Shown here piece by piece: positions 1 to 10,869 of a stretch of DNA of 64,000 nt. The DNA is from Molossus alvarezi (taxonomy: Eukaryota; Chordata; Mammalia; Chiroptera; Molossidae). The stretch's first letter is position 1. Every line of letters starts with the position of its first letter. The translations under genes and the position numbers were made by a program. Below the pieces are notes generated by a model. The model was not told where the DNA came from. It worked only from the letters and a program-made list of their open reading frames with translations, and did not search any database. The stretch spans positions 6,348,551 through 6,412,550 of the forward strand of contig CM073895.1 in assembly GCA_037176705.1 (NCBI GenBank), read 5' to 3'.

Positions 1-253
1 GCCGGGGTCCCCGGGCTCTGGGCTCCCTCCAGCTGACCTTCCCAAGTCCTGACTCTCCTCTTACGGGGTCACTGGCCCACGACCTTCCAGCCCTCAGTGA
101 GAGCCAAGGACAGCAGGGACCCAGGACCCACCCCCACGTGGGGTTCCACATCGAAAATAAATACAATTTTAAAGAAATATGTTATTAACTCCTTTTGCAG
201 GAAGAGCATTGCTTTTCTTAGGAAAAGGATTGGACTTAAAAGCGTGAGCCCTT

Positions 254-495
254 GCTCTGGCCGGTTTGGCTCAGTAGTTACAGCATCGGCCTTCAGACCA
301 GAGAGGCCCGAGTTCGGTTCCCACTAAGGGCACGTACCTCGGTTGTAGTTTGTCCCTGGGGTCATGTGGGTGGCAGCCACTCGATGTGTCTCTCTCATAT
401 TGATGTTTCTCTCTCTCTCTCTTTTCCTCCCTTTCTCCCTCCCGCTCTATCTGAAGATAAATGCAAAAATGTCCTCAGGTGAGGATTAAAAAAAA
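254..495 (+). mobile_element. Ves-type SINE, A subtype
   Basis: tRNA-like head (GGTTTGGCTCAG), CT-rich body, and tail CCTCAGGTGAGGATT with A-run. Full length. Confidence 0.9.
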
Positions 496-503
496 GAAGT
501 GTG

Positions 504-760
504 GCCCTGGCCGGTTTGGCTCAGCGGTTAGAGCATCCGCCTGCGGTCCAGAGAGGCCCGGGTTCGGTTCCCGCTAAGGGCATGTACCTTGGTTGCAGTT
601 TGTCCCCGGCCCTGGTTGGTCGTGCGGGTGGTAGCCACTCGATGTGTCCCTTTCACATCGATGTTTCCCTCTCTCTCTCTTCCTCTCTCTCCCTCCCACT
701 CTGTCTGTACAAAAAATGGAAAAATGTCCTCGGATGAGGATTAAAAAAAAACAAACATAA
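504..760 (+). mobile_element. Ves-type SINE, A subtype
   Basis: Full-length copy inserted at the tail of the previous SINE. Target duplication AAGAAGTGTG on both sides. Confidence 0.9.
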
Positions 761-1893
761 GAAAAAAGAAGTGTGACCCTAGAGAAAATGAAGCCAGGTC
801 TTGTTTCTAATTTTATGGCTGGAAATGACATTATGTCCACCTCCCTAGAGGCCGGGCAGTGTGGGGGGCGGACCCAGCAGGCTGCAGGAGCTCCCTCTGG
901 AGGCTTGGGTTAAAGACGCAGTGCTGAGACTCAGCTAAACCCTGCCAGCTCGGGTGAACGAGTTATTTGACCTCTCCAGGCCTCGGTGTTCTCATCAGCA
1001 AAATGAAGATTCTGATATGCCGTGATGATGATGAAGTGCCACACAGAGGGTGGTGAGGGCTGAGGGACCGCACTGCCGACCCTGGGAGGTGGCTCTGGGC
1101 AGCCGCTGCCAGTGTGGTCTCCACCCAGGGCCCCTTCCAACTGCACCGGGCAGCCTGGGAGTCGCTGGCACTAATGACCTTTCACTGCGCACCTGCTGGG
1201 CTCCGAGTCCCTTCGAGGGGCTGTGGGGGGTACAAACCATCCACTAAAGAATGTTTGCAATTGGGAAATGTGTGAAATAACAAAACCCTGCCCACCTGCG
1301 CCCCAGAGGACTGTCCCACCCTCCCTCTCCCTCTGCTAACGCCCCCTGTCCACTCCAGGGCAATGGCCTTGCTTCCTTTCATTGAGGACAAGGAAGCCAC
1401 CAGAAGAAACCCTCTGCGAGGGCCACGCCCACCCACGGAACAGTGATGCTCCCCCTCCCCCCGCCTTGCGCATGCTCCTCCCACACCCACGTCTGCGCTC
1501 CTGGGCGGACCTTCGCAGCCAAGTAGTTGTTCTTTTTCTCAGTTGACAAAAGCCTCTCCTCTCCAGCTTACTTCCTCTTCTAGCTACGGCCAACTCCTGT
1601 CCTGCCTTTTACAGCAAAACTCCCAAGAGGGTCCAGTCCCCGCCTCCCATTCCCAAGCGCAATCTGTCCCCATCACTCACCAAAACTGTCCTCATCAAGG
1701 TCACCTGTGTCCACCAAGCTGCACACTGGGCAACGCAAAGGTCACCTCTTGGCTGGAACAGGCTTCATCCACCAGTAACATGGGCATAGCTGAGCGAACG
1801 ACTGGACCCAGCGCCCACGGCCTCTGCATGGTCCCAGTACAGTGCCCACCCCGAGGATCCTCTTCCCCTCTGACCTCAGTGTGCGCCCAGTAC

Positions 1894-2046
1894 CTGTAGG
1901 ATTGCCCAGGATGGCCTGCAGGCTGAAGATCTGCGCTAGGAAGACTCCCACGATGACAAACACCTCGGTCATTGTTCCCAGAGTGCCCCTGAGGTTCCTG
2001 GGAGCCAGCTCTCCCAGGTACATGGGAAGCGCACTGTAGGAGATGC
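1894..2046 (-). CDS. SLC2A7: SLC2A7 exon 5 (TM4-TM5)
   Basis: 153 nt encoding [20 protein letters not shown], then [19 protein letters not shown] and ILGNPT. Acceptor GAAACAG, donor GTACTG at 1888-1893. This is the last SLC2A7 exon inside the window. Confidence 0.94.
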
Positions 2047-2834
2047 CTGTTTCCAGCAAAACAAAAGTTAGGGGGGAAGAAAAGCAGTCCCAGCCTTCTG
2101 GGACCCGGACCTGGGACCCGGATGTAATTCAGCTCCACCTCATTGACCCTGAGCTTCCCCAGGGTGCCGGCGCCCCTGACAGGCAGCGGGCACAGCCCAG
2201 CCTCCCTGCAGGGAGATAGAAACAGTCCTGTGGGCTGGGTCCTTCGCATGGATGCAGGGACCCTTCCAGAATCCTCAGACCCTCAGGGGCCAGCAGCAGG
2301 GTGTGATGACAATGTTCGCTCCTTCCCAGAGCTGGGCCCTGGGTAGTGGGACTTCAAGACAATTCTTTTGTTTTGACCTATGTTCTGCCTTTTCTAAAGC
2401 ACAGATTACTTGTATCACTTTTGTTGTTGTTGTTAATCCTCACCCGAGGATATTTTTTCCATTGATCTTCAGAGAGAGTAGAAGGAAGGAGGAGGGGGAA
2501 GAGAGAGAATCATGAATGTGAGAGAAAGACATTGATTGACTGCCTCCTGCACTGAGCTGGGGGTACCGGGGATGGAACCTACAACCCAGGAATGTGCCCT
2601 TGACCGGGCCGACTCTCTAACTACTGACCCGCACTGGCCAGGGAGTTGTATCACTTTAAAAAAAAAAATAGAAGAGCCCTGGCTAGTTTGTCTCAGTGGT
2701 TAGAGCATCAGCCCGCAGACCAGTGAGTCTCAGGTTCGATTCTGGTCAAGGGCACGTGCCTTGGTTGTGGTTTGTCCCCGGCCCTGGTTGGGGTCGTGCG
2801 GGAGGCAGCCACTCGATGTGTCCCTTTCACGTCG

Positions 2835-2869
<35 letters not shown>

Positions 2870-5800
2870 TCCCACTCTGTCTGAACAAAAATGGGCAAAA
2901 AAAAAAAAAAAAAAAAAAATGTCCTTAGATGAGGATAAAAAAGAAATAAAAAAATAGAAGAAAGCAGTACAGTTAAGAAACCTGGCTCCCTGCTGACCAG
3001 GCTCCCCATTCTGTGTTCCTTTACTTGAAGCCCCTCCCCCTCCGCGCACACGGTTCATCCTCCTCAGAAAACAGCGTGTACAGGCTCATTAGTTATTTAT
3101 ACCTCAAGGTAAAAAAGTGAGTTTTTGTTTCTTTTAATACTCACCCGAGGATATTTTTCTATTTATCTTCAGATGGAGAGGAAGGAAGGGAGAGAGAGAA
3201 CATCGTGAGAGAGACACATCGACTGGTTGCCTCCTGCACAACCAGACCAGGGCTGGGACAAACCGCAACCGAGGTACATGCCCTTGACCGAAATCGAACC
3301 CGGGACTGATTGGTTGGCAGGCCGACGCTCTAACCGCTGAGCCAAACCAGCCAGAGCAGAAGTGGGGGTTTTAAAAAAAGTTTTCAAACTAAATGTATTG
3401 GGGTAATATTGGTTAATGACATCATATAACATTTATAATACGACATCTGTATAGTCTACTGTGTGCTCCTCACCCAAAAGTGTGTTTTTATTTTAATGTT
3501 TTTGAGAATTTTAAAAAATTTATATTTTGTTAATAGCAGACCAGAACAATAAAATGGAAAGAAACACAGTCAAGGAGTGTAGTCAGTCTATATCTATCTC
3601 TTGATCCATCCATCTATCCATCCACCCACCCATTTATATAATCTCTCTAATTTAAAATCAATAGTGATTGTTTGGCCCGGCCAATGTGGCTCAGTGGATT
3701 GAGCGTTGACCCATTCACCGAGAGGTCTCCGGTTCAATTCCTGGCCAGGCCACATGCCCGGGTTGGCAGCTTGATCTCCAATGGGGGGAGGGGGGGGCGT
3801 GCAGGGGGTAGTCGATCAATATTTCTCTCTCACTGATGTTTCTCTCTCCCTCTCCCTTCTTCTCTCTCTAAAATCAATAAAAACATAATATAAATAGTGA
3901 TGTTGGATTCTGGGACTATTACTGTTATTTGTCAAAAGTGTATTTTTAAAGCCCTCCCCTGATGGAAGAGTTTGTTAACTAAGGGGCAGGGAAAAGAGCA
4001 TGAGTTTGGCAAGGGCCTGGGGCAGGACGATGCCTCAGAAGGGACAGGGCCAGGGCCAGGGACAGGCAGACCCTTGTCTCCCTGCTTCCATCCTTGGCCC
4101 CTGGTGCTGGGCATGGGGGCCTCAGACCGCTGCCCCGCACTGATCAACCTGAGCATGGCCTCAGTGGTCACTCCAGGTACCTGCACAGATTCCCAGCAGC
4201 ACTCGAGAGAAGATGATCAACTCAAAATCCTTGGCCACTTTGCTGACTCCCATCAGGATGGCGGGGATGATGGCGAAGACGTTATTGATCAGCAGAGTTC
4301 CCTTTCTGCAAGGACAGCAGAGCCAGAGGGCAGGGGCCTGAGGTGGCAGAAGTCGTCCTGATACCAACCCCGGTTCTCCAGGAAGCCATGACAGTGGTGC
4401 GGGAACGTGGCTGAGAAGGCTGGCGGCTGGGGGGTGGGCGGGAGCCGGGACCGATGGACCCAGTCCCAGGAAGGAAGGTGTCAGGTCAGCAGGGGCAGGT
4501 GGAGTGCTGACTGTTGGAGCTGACTGACAGCAGTAGGGAAGGAAAGGGAGTGGGCTGCCTCCTCAGGTAGGGAGCTTCCTGACACTGGTGGTATTCAAGG
4601 AGAGACTGAACTAGATGAAGATTGTCAGGAATGTTGAACAGGGGATTCCCACGACAGGCGGCTACAGGGTTAGACTAGATGACCTCTCAGGTCCCTGACG
4701 AGGCTGAAAACCCAGGAGTCTATGAGAGAGAGGAGGGGTGTCTGGAAACAGCTATGTTGTCCTGCCCCCAGGACCATCCCTACCTAATAGACTGTGCTCT
4801 GTGCCCTTTTTAAAAAAATTGATTTTAGAGAGAGAGGAAGAGAGAGGGAGAGAGAGATAGAAACATCGATGAGAGAGAACATCGATTGGCTGCCTCCTGC
4901 ATGCCCCCCACTGAGGATCAGGCCCACAACCTGGGCATGTGTCCTGACCGGGAATCGAACCAGCGACCTCTTGGTGCATGGGCTGAGGCTCAACCACTGA
5001 GCTATACTGGCTGGACTGTGCTCTGTGCCCTTTGATGACTTCCATCAATGGCTCCCTTGCCCCCCGCCCAACCTTCGGCTTGGGTTTTGCCAAAGGAGAA
5101 ACCAGTGCAGGTTGAGGAAGGAAGGGGGTGTCCCAGCTATCGGGTGGCTGCTGGCTGCACCAGCTTTTATGATTTGCCCACACTCTGCCCACCTTTGAGG
5201 ACTATGTCAGAAGCAGGGGAGGGGGTCTTTAAACAGGAACACAGAAACCCCTCCTGAGGGGTAGCCAGAGTCCTATGAAAATCCCCGGTTAGCCCTGGCC
5301 GGTTTGGCTCAGTGGTTACAGTGTTGGCCCAAGGACTGAAGGGTCTCGGGTTTGATTCCCGGTCAAGGGCATGTACCTGGGTTGCAGGTTCAATCCCTGG
5401 CCCAGTCTGGGTTGTGCAGGAGGCAACCAATCAACATGTATCTCTCACGCTGATGTTTCTCTCTCTCCCTCTCCCTCCCTCCACTCTAAAAACCAATAGA
5501 AAAATATCCTCCGGTGAGGATTAACCAAAAAGAAAAAAAAAAAAATCCCTGACTAGGCAGCACTGGATGACCAGGTGTGCAGAATGGTTTTCTCAGGCCC
5601 CCCTTTCTCTCCTGGGGGGCGGTGCCCCTGACAGCTACCCTCAGAGCACAGTCTGAGCGCAGAGGACCAGCCAGCCTGGCCCCCGCCAGCCTTCCTGCTC
5701 AGGGCCATCTGGGACCCACCGGGGCGAGGCCGGCTCCACCATGAGCTGGTCTCCGCACAGGGGGGTGGTGATGAGACCATCTCCACCTTCCCAAGTTCTG

Positions 5801-8258
5801 CGACTGTGGGGCCAGGCGAGGAGGCCAAGCCTGGGCTTCCAGCCACCCCTGGTGTGGCTGAGAACAGCACAGTCTGAAGTACAACGGAGCCTGGGTGACG
5901 GCATAATCGCAGCCTACTGAAGGCTCTCTCCATTCAAGTGCCCGGCACGTGGCCGAGGGTTAATCAGTATCGAGGAGGGGAGGTCCCTGGGCCCCGCTCT
6001 AACCAATGACTGACGCTCAGTGGCCGGTACTTGCTCCCGTGCATGGAGACGGAACTGCTCCGGCTCCGTAACAGTTAGTTTGCTCTAGAGGGTTTTCCGC
6101 CCGCACCCACAAACTGCCAGCCTTGGCGTATCAAGTCCGAGTGTGACCGTGCCTTCCTCTGAGTGGGGTGTGGCTAGATGGCATTGCTGGTGCCTCACCC
6201 CGAGACCTTGGCTCACACCCTCCCTTCCTGGGGACCCTGACCTGGGCATCCTTCCTCATCTGCGGAGTCACCTCCGCATCACGTGGGCTTCGGCACAAAG
6301 GTGAGGGAGTCCGTGCAGCCAAGCAGAGGACAAAGAGCGACGGTCCATTCTCAAAGAAGACAGGAGACAGAGGCATGGGGACTGACTCAGCCTGAGCCTC
6401 AGACCTCAGAACAACAACACAGAGGAGGCCGCGCGGGGAGAGGCTGCAGCTGTTCCCACTTGGGGCCACGGTCACCTGACCAGGAACGAACCCAATCACC
6501 AAGCGCTCACTGAACACCTGCTCCAAGTGCTGGCCTGGCACGAAGTGAAGTTCCCTCAGAACTGTGCTCTCAGGGGCTGTCCCATGGCCACCGGGTGGAT
6601 GACGGAGGGGCTGCTGTTCCCGTGCAAGGACAAGGGAGGAAATCCCGGGAAGCGCAGGGACTTGCTTTCAGGGCATAATGTCTATGGCAAGTGGGGACCA
6701 GGCTTCTCAAGGTCCCACCACTCCCCACCTGGTGCCCAAGCACCAAGGGACAGTGCGGTTTGTGAACGTGAGCACAGCACACCTCTGTTTACCTGCCACA
6801 TCTGTCCACCAGCAGGCCGACCATCAGCGACCCCAACAGGCCACCCAGAGGGAACATGGAGACGGTGCAAGACCACAGGAGCAGCATGACCTTCTGGTCC
6901 ATGAACGTTCCGTATCGCTCAAAGTAGGTCTCGTTATAAAATGACTTCAGGACCTGCAAAACATCGCCCCACCGTGGCCGAGAGTGTCAGGCCACCGGGG
7001 ACGGAACCCGCGGCGGCGGCGGCCTGGCAGGCGTCGTGCTCACCGTGTGCGGCGTGTTGACCACGGCGATGTTGTAGCCGTACTGGAAGGCCGAGCCGAA
7101 GGCCGCGCTCAGCGTCGCCAGCAGCAGCGTGGGCTGCAGCCTCTGCGGGGCGGGGGCGGGCTGCGTCAGGGCCGCAGGGCTGGGGCTCCCCCATCAAGCT
7201 GGCCCGATGGAGGGGACCCCAGGCCATGACCAGGGAAGGTGCGGGTGGGGGGGAGTCGGGGCAGCGTGGTTTCCCGTTCCTCGCACGCATCCGTTCCCTC
7301 CCTGAAGATAGATCTGAGCTTCAGCCACGTGCCTGGCCCTGGATGAGTAAGTAGGGGGATGCTTTGCAAAAAGGCCCAGCATCGCGCTGGCTCGTGCAGG
7401 GGAGGCCAGAAAGAGAGACGAACAGATACGGACAATGCTGTGAGGACGAACAGGGTAACAGGATGGAAGCCGGTGGGGGAGGAGCCACGCTCAGTAGGGG
7501 GATGGGCAAGCCTCCCCAGGAGGTGCCTTGAGCTGAGCCCTGAGTGGGTGAGAGGGAGCAGCCTGTGAGCACGGGAGGAGGACTCCAGGTGGGGGGAGCA
7601 GGACAGAGGCCCTGGAGCCCACTGAGGCTTGTCTTTCACTCCTGGGCAGTCGCTCCGGGAAACCAAGGCTCCCGTGGCCACCACAGAACCCAGGGCAGCT
7701 CAGGGGAACTGGCCCCAGAGCCAAAGTCTGAGGAGAAGTGGCAGATAGGGGCAAAGTCTGTGGCCGCCTGAGTGGGTGCTACCCAGGACTCCCAAGAAAG
7801 CAGCTGACCCTTGGGCCAAGCCCACTCCTCTGCTGGCCTATTAACCGAACCCCTCCCCTCCCCCATCCCCCCACCAGCAGACCTCAGCCCTGCGTGCTGG
7901 GAACCAGCCCTGGGAACCAGAGGAGGGCACCGTGCAGGATCCCAGCCCCTTCAGAGGCTGGGGAATGGGACAGGGCTGGGGGCTGGGGTTGGAAGACAGG
8001 TGTCATCCAGTCTCCCACATTTCATCAGAGCTAGACTCAATTTCCCTCTCTTGTGTGTGAGCTGTCCCCACACTGACCTCCCAGGGCTGGGGATCCCCAG
8101 GAAAGGCAGGGCAGTGCTGTCCTATCCTTGCTACAAGCCTTTCAGGAGCCTTCCCCTCCCCCCACAAGTCCCCTCTTCTGGAGGGAAAGGGACAGTAACA
8201 GTGGCAGTTTCCTGGACCTGGCACTTACCCCCTTCCGGGGTGGGCTGGGCACCTCCAT
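1894..8258 (-). CDS. SLC2A7: SLC2A7 (GLUT7) facilitative hexose transporter, 5' half (exons 1-5)
   Basis: Class II facilitative hexose transporter of the major facilitator superfamily, an apical membrane protein of the lower intestine in other mammals. Five coding exons join in frame: 8229-8258, 7044-7142, 6793-6953, 4181-4305 and 1894-2046 (568 nt, 189 codons plus one base). All borders are GT/AG. The peptide starts [10 protein letters not shown], then carries TM1 with FQYGYN, the external loop with FYNETYF (glycosylation sequon at residue 50), TM2-3 with [11 protein letters not shown], and TM4-5 with [34 protein letters not shown] and VSKVAK match GLUT7 rather than GLUT5. The start codon has G at -3 and +4. 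The N-terminus before RLQPT is ten residues, shorter than the human one as I remember it. Exons 6-12 (TM6 to the C-terminus) lie left of the window. No frameshift or stop is seen in the part present. Confidence 0.93.
2423..2643 (-). mobile_element. Ves-type SINE, A subtype
   Basis: Reverse orientation, flanked by target duplication TTGTATCACTTT (2410-2421 and 2646-2657). Confidence 0.9.
2676..2950 (+). mobile_element. Ves-type SINE, A subtype
   Basis: Full length with a 9-fold CT run and an internal A-run of over 20 bases. Target duplication AAAAAATAGAAGA. Confidence 0.9.
3135..3357 (-). mobile_element. Ves-type SINE, A subtype
   Basis: Reverse orientation, tail TACTCACCCGAGGATA, head AACCAGCCAGAGC. 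Confidence 0.88.
3380..3475 (-). mobile_element. Short L1 3'-end fragment
   Basis: TGTATTGGGGTAATATTGGT through CATCTGTATAGTCTACTGTG is a diverged version of the antisense L1 3' end seen at 40.8 kb. Confidence 0.5.
3674..3890 (+). mobile_element. Ves-type SINE, B subtype
   Basis: Head CCCGGCCAATGTGGCTCAGT; tail AAAATCAATAAAAACA, the B-type end. Flanked by AATAGTGAT. Confidence 0.88.
4181..4305 (-). CDS. SLC2A7: SLC2A7 exon 4 (TM3-TM4)
   Basis: 125 nt encoding [19 protein letters not shown] through VSKVAK to LLGICAG. Acceptor CCTTGCAG, donor GTACCT. Same length and phase as SLC2A5 exon 4. Confidence 0.93.
4600..4725 (+). mobile_element. CR1/L3-type LINE fragment
   Basis: GGTTAGACTAGATGACCTCT followed by CAGGTCCCTGACGAGG resembles the conserved 3' end of CR1-class LINEs (L3 in mammals). 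Degraded, no coding potential. Family call is from memory of the consensus. Confidence 0.4.
4811..5014 (-). mobile_element. Ves-type SINE, B subtype
   Basis: Reverse orientation. Excellent target duplication ACTGTGCTCTGTGCCCTTT on both sides, so a fairly recent insertion in SLC2A7 intron 3. Confidence 0.92.
5292..5540 (+). mobile_element. Ves-type SINE, A subtype
   Basis: Full-length copy with head GCCCTGGCCGGTTTGGCTCA and tail ATATCCTCCGGTGAGGATTA. Confidence 0.9.
6793..6953 (-). CDS. SLC2A7: SLC2A7 exon 3 (glycosylated loop, TM2)
   Basis: 161 nt encoding [13 protein letters not shown] through [11 protein letters not shown] to VDRCG. The NET sequon is the usual class II GLUT glycosylation site. 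Acceptor TTTTGCAG, donor GTAAAC. The last two bases join exon 4 to make an Arg codon. Confidence 0.93.
7044..7142 (-). CDS. SLC2A7: SLC2A7 exon 2 (TM1)
   Basis: Ninety-nine nt encoding [12 protein letters not shown] through FQYGYN to NTPHT, which is TM1 and the start of the first outer loop. Acceptor CCCCGCAG, donor GTGAGC. Same length and phase as SLC2A5 exon 2. Confidence 0.92.
7143..8228. other. SLC2A7 intron 1
   Basis: About 1.1 kb of GC-rich sequence between coding exons 1 and 2. No repeat or additional exon recognised. Confidence 0.5.
8229..8258 (-). CDS. SLC2A7: SLC2A7 exon 1 (start codon)
   Basis: Thirty-nucleotide first coding exon encoding [10 protein letters not shown], followed by GTAAGT at 8223-8228. 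It ends in phase 0, as needed to join exon 2 (RLQPT...). Chosen because its length, phase, Kozak context and donor all fit, and the SLC2A5 first exon has the same layout. Confidence 0.8.
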
Positions 8259-8412
8259 CCCGTTCAGGTGAGAAACAGGTGCGCTGTGCCTCCCAGGGGA
8301 CACCTGGGCTGCTCTGCACCGCCGTTTCTCCCCCGGGCCTGTGTGGCTCTATTACCCTGTGGCCTCTGGACCCGGCCGACTGTCCCCAGGAGCACGCTTT
8401 CCTTGGACATAC

Positions 8413-8423
8413 TGATAAGATAA
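8413..8423 (+). promoter_or_regulatory. Paired GATA motifs upstream of SLC2A7
   Basis: TGATAAGATAA holds two overlapping WGATAR-type sites about 155-165 bp upstream of the SLC2A7 start codon. GATA4/5/6 drive many intestinal genes. No TATA box is seen here, so the transcription start is unknown. Motifs this short occur by chance. Confidence 0.25.
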
Positions 8424-8764
8424 GTTTCACACACAGCATGAATTTTGTCTTTGCCTCCACCAAGCCCCAAACCAGCAGCTCCCCGATTGCACCAGGGAGG
8501 GATAAACGCTACCTGCTGTTGGTCCCTAGACATGAGCAGTCCCGAAACCCAGCTGTCCCAATTGCCTGGCTCTCGGACACTTCTGCGTTACTTCTCTGTG
8601 CTTCCTCTTACAAATCTGGACGAATTGTTCATTAGAGGGAAGGAGCAAACAAAATACTTTTACAGAAAAACAACTTAATTATTTCTAATTACACCTCTGC
8701 ATTGAATAAGTAAAATATTGAACAAAGGTTTCACTTCAGAATGATTGCTATTAAGAAAAGAATA

Positions 8765-9006
8765 GCCCTGGCTGGTTTGGCTCAGTGGTTAGAGCGTCGG
8801 CCTGTGGACTGGAGAGACCCGGGTTCAGTTCCAACTAAGGGCACGTACCTTGGTTGCAGTTTGTCCCTGGCCCTATTGGGGTTGTGTGGGTGGCAGCCAC
8901 TCGATGTGTCTCTTTCACATCATTGTTTCTCTCTCTTCCTCCCGCTCTATCTGAAGATAAATGTAAAAAGGTCCTCAGGTGAGGATAAACCCCACCCCCC
9001 CAAAAA
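8765..9006 (+). mobile_element. Ves-type SINE, A subtype
   Basis: Full length, target duplication AAGAAAAGAATA on both sides. Confidence 0.9.
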
Positions 9007-9140
9007 AAGAAAAGAATAAAGTAGGGAATGATTGAATAAATGATGATAGGCTGCTGTTGCAAAGGATAATTACAAAAATTACAGAAGAATGTGGAAATGT
9101 TATAAATGTTGTGTTAAGTCACCAAAGCAAAATACACTAG

Positions 9141-9388
9141 GGCCCTGGCTGGTGTGCTCCATGGTTAGAGTGTCGGCCTGAGCACCAAAGGATCGTGGGT
9201 TCGATTCCCAAAGACGTGTACCTGGGTTGCAGGTTCCATCCCTGTACCGGAGGCAACCAATTGATATCTCTCTCTCTCACATCGATGTTTCTCTCTGCCT
9301 CTGCCTCTCCCTCCCTTCCTCCCTCCCTTCCACTCTCCCTAAAAGTCAATGGAAAAAATACCCTCAGGTAAGCATTAACAAAAAAATG
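9141..9388 (+). mobile_element. Ves-type SINE, A subtype
   Basis: Diverged copy with tail ACCCTCAGGTAAGCATTAAC, so the tail hairpin is broken. Confidence 0.85.
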
Positions 9389-9395
9389 AAAAAAA

Positions 9396-9603
9396 GCTTG
9401 GCTGGTGTGGCTCAGTGGCTGAGCATCAACCCTGCACCAAGAGGTCGCTGGTTCGATTCCTGGTCAGGGCACATGCCCAGGATGTGGGCCAAATCCCCAG
9501 TGGGGGCCACGCAGGAGGCAGCCAATTGATGTTCTCTCTCACCGATGTTTCTATTTCTCTGTCCCTCTCCCTTCCTCTCTCTCTAAAATCAATAAAGGAA
9601 AAA
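9396..9603 (+). mobile_element. Ves-type SINE, B subtype
   Basis: Directly follows the previous SINE; tail CTAAAATCAATAAAGG. Confidence 0.88.
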
Positions 9604-9723
9604 CCTGGGTAAAAATATGTGGGTGTGTGGACCATAGCATGAAGGTGCACCACAGGCTAAGAGAACGTGAGCTCCTTATTTCTCCTAAAGGTCTGCTGGT
9701 GACAATTTAGGTATTCTCTGAAG

Positions 9724-9977
9724 CAGTGATTTTCATCCATTTCCATCTCCTGGCACGCAAACTAATTAGTAAAATTCTGCAGCACACCCCCCAAAAATTT
9801 TTTTGATCTGACCAAAAATAAAGGTATAATTTTGATTCACACCGGATGGCTATTGTTATGTTAGCTGTTGTCAATTTTTATTTGACACTCTAAGGGGAAA
9901 GAGGTCCGTGCCCTGACTAAAGAGTCAGGTATCACATGTGTTAACGATTCTTGGGGTAGACCGGTTGAAAATCGCTG
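9724..9977. mobile_element. Non-autonomous hAT-type DNA transposon
   Basis: Terminal inverted repeats CAGTGATTTTCATCC and GGTTGAAAATCGCTG enclose 254 bp with no coding sequence. Flanks CTCTGAAG (9716-9723) and CTCTGATC (9978-9985) look like an 8-bp target duplication with two changes, as hAT elements make. Confidence 0.75.
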
Positions 9978-10091
9978 CTCTGATCGGCTGTGCCCCTCGT
10001 TGCTTCTGAGACCTAGCCAGCAGAGTTGTCAACTGTTCAGAAAGGCAGGTGTCTCTGCCCCTGCTAGCTTTGTCACATAAGAATGGGCCCC

Positions 10092-10306
10092 GGGCCTGGC
10101 TGGTGTGGCTCAGTGGTTGAGCGTCGATCCATGCACTGAGATGTTGCTGGTTCGATTCCTGGTCAGGGCACATGCCCAAGTTGTAGGCCTGATCCTCAGT
10201 GGGAGGCATGCAGGATGCCAATTGATGTTCTCTCTCATCGATGTTTCTATCTCTCTCTCCCTCTCCCTTCTTCTCTGTCTAAAATCAATAAAAAAAAAAA
10301 TTTAAA
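10092..10306 (+). mobile_element. Ves-type SINE, B subtype
   Basis: Target duplication AAGAATGGGCCCC / AAGAATGGTCCCC. Confidence 0.9.
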
Positions 10307-10869
10307 AAAAGAATGGTCCCGGGGCTGGGACACTTCCTGACCAAGCCATAAAGAGCCCTTGTGAGGGGCTATCGTTCCCTTTTTCAGGTTCAATGTGTGC
10401 TTCTGGGTTCTGCTTAAAGCGCGTGCGCAGTGGCCTGCCCCAGCTTCTGTATTTCCGACCGCGTGGGGAGGAGTCAGGGTCTCTCCATGGCGGCAGGAAG
10501 TGGGTAGGTGGGGCCAGTTGGGGATAGACACACAGCGAGGGGCTGGATCTGTGCTCTCTCCTCTGGCATCGCACCGTTGGAGCTTGGTGTGGGAACTGTC
10601 CCTTCAGTGACCTTGAATCATACATGGGTCTCTCCCCTAGGTGGCGCTTTACCTGCTTTTTAACCTTGGCTGCACAGCTGGGCCACCGGGTGCACAGTGA
10701 GGCGTCAACATTCATCTCTCTATTAACAGTCTGTTCTTGGCCGTCCAGGCTTTTCCTATCAAGAGCCTTGAAATTCTTCCAGCCTCTTCCCACTGCCGAT
10801 GCCAAAGCCACTGTGTCCGTCTAGGTGTTTGTCCCAGCTCCCCCACTTCCCAGGACCAGGGCTGAATGA

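Larger units (their letters stand above)
1..1893. other. SLC2A7 intron 5 (partial) with two SINEs
   Basis: Contains two Ves-type SINEs (254-760) and a weak MIR-like stretch at about 915-1045. I searched the minus strand for exon 6 (the PESPRY-coding exon) and did not find it, so it should lie beyond the left edge. Nothing else recognised. Confidence 0.6.
2047..4180. other. SLC2A7 intron 4
   Basis: Repeat-rich intron with four SINE copies (2423-2643, 2676-2950, 3135-3357, 3674-3890), a short L1 3'-end fragment (about 3380-3470) and an ATCC-type simple repeat (about 3590-3640). No further exon seen. Confidence 0.6.
4306..6792. other. SLC2A7 intron 3
   Basis: Holds a degraded CR1/L3-like 3' end (about 4600-4720, with a GACTAGATGACCTCT-like core) and SINEs at 4811-5014 and 5292-5540. 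The remainder, 5541-6792, is GC-rich single-copy-looking sequence with no exon recognised. Confidence 0.5.

Noticed and set aside
504..603. tRNA genes suggested by A-box and B-box motifs at many sites
   Set aside because: These are heads of Ves SINEs followed by CT-rich bodies and A-tails; none folds as a free-standing tRNA by inspection.
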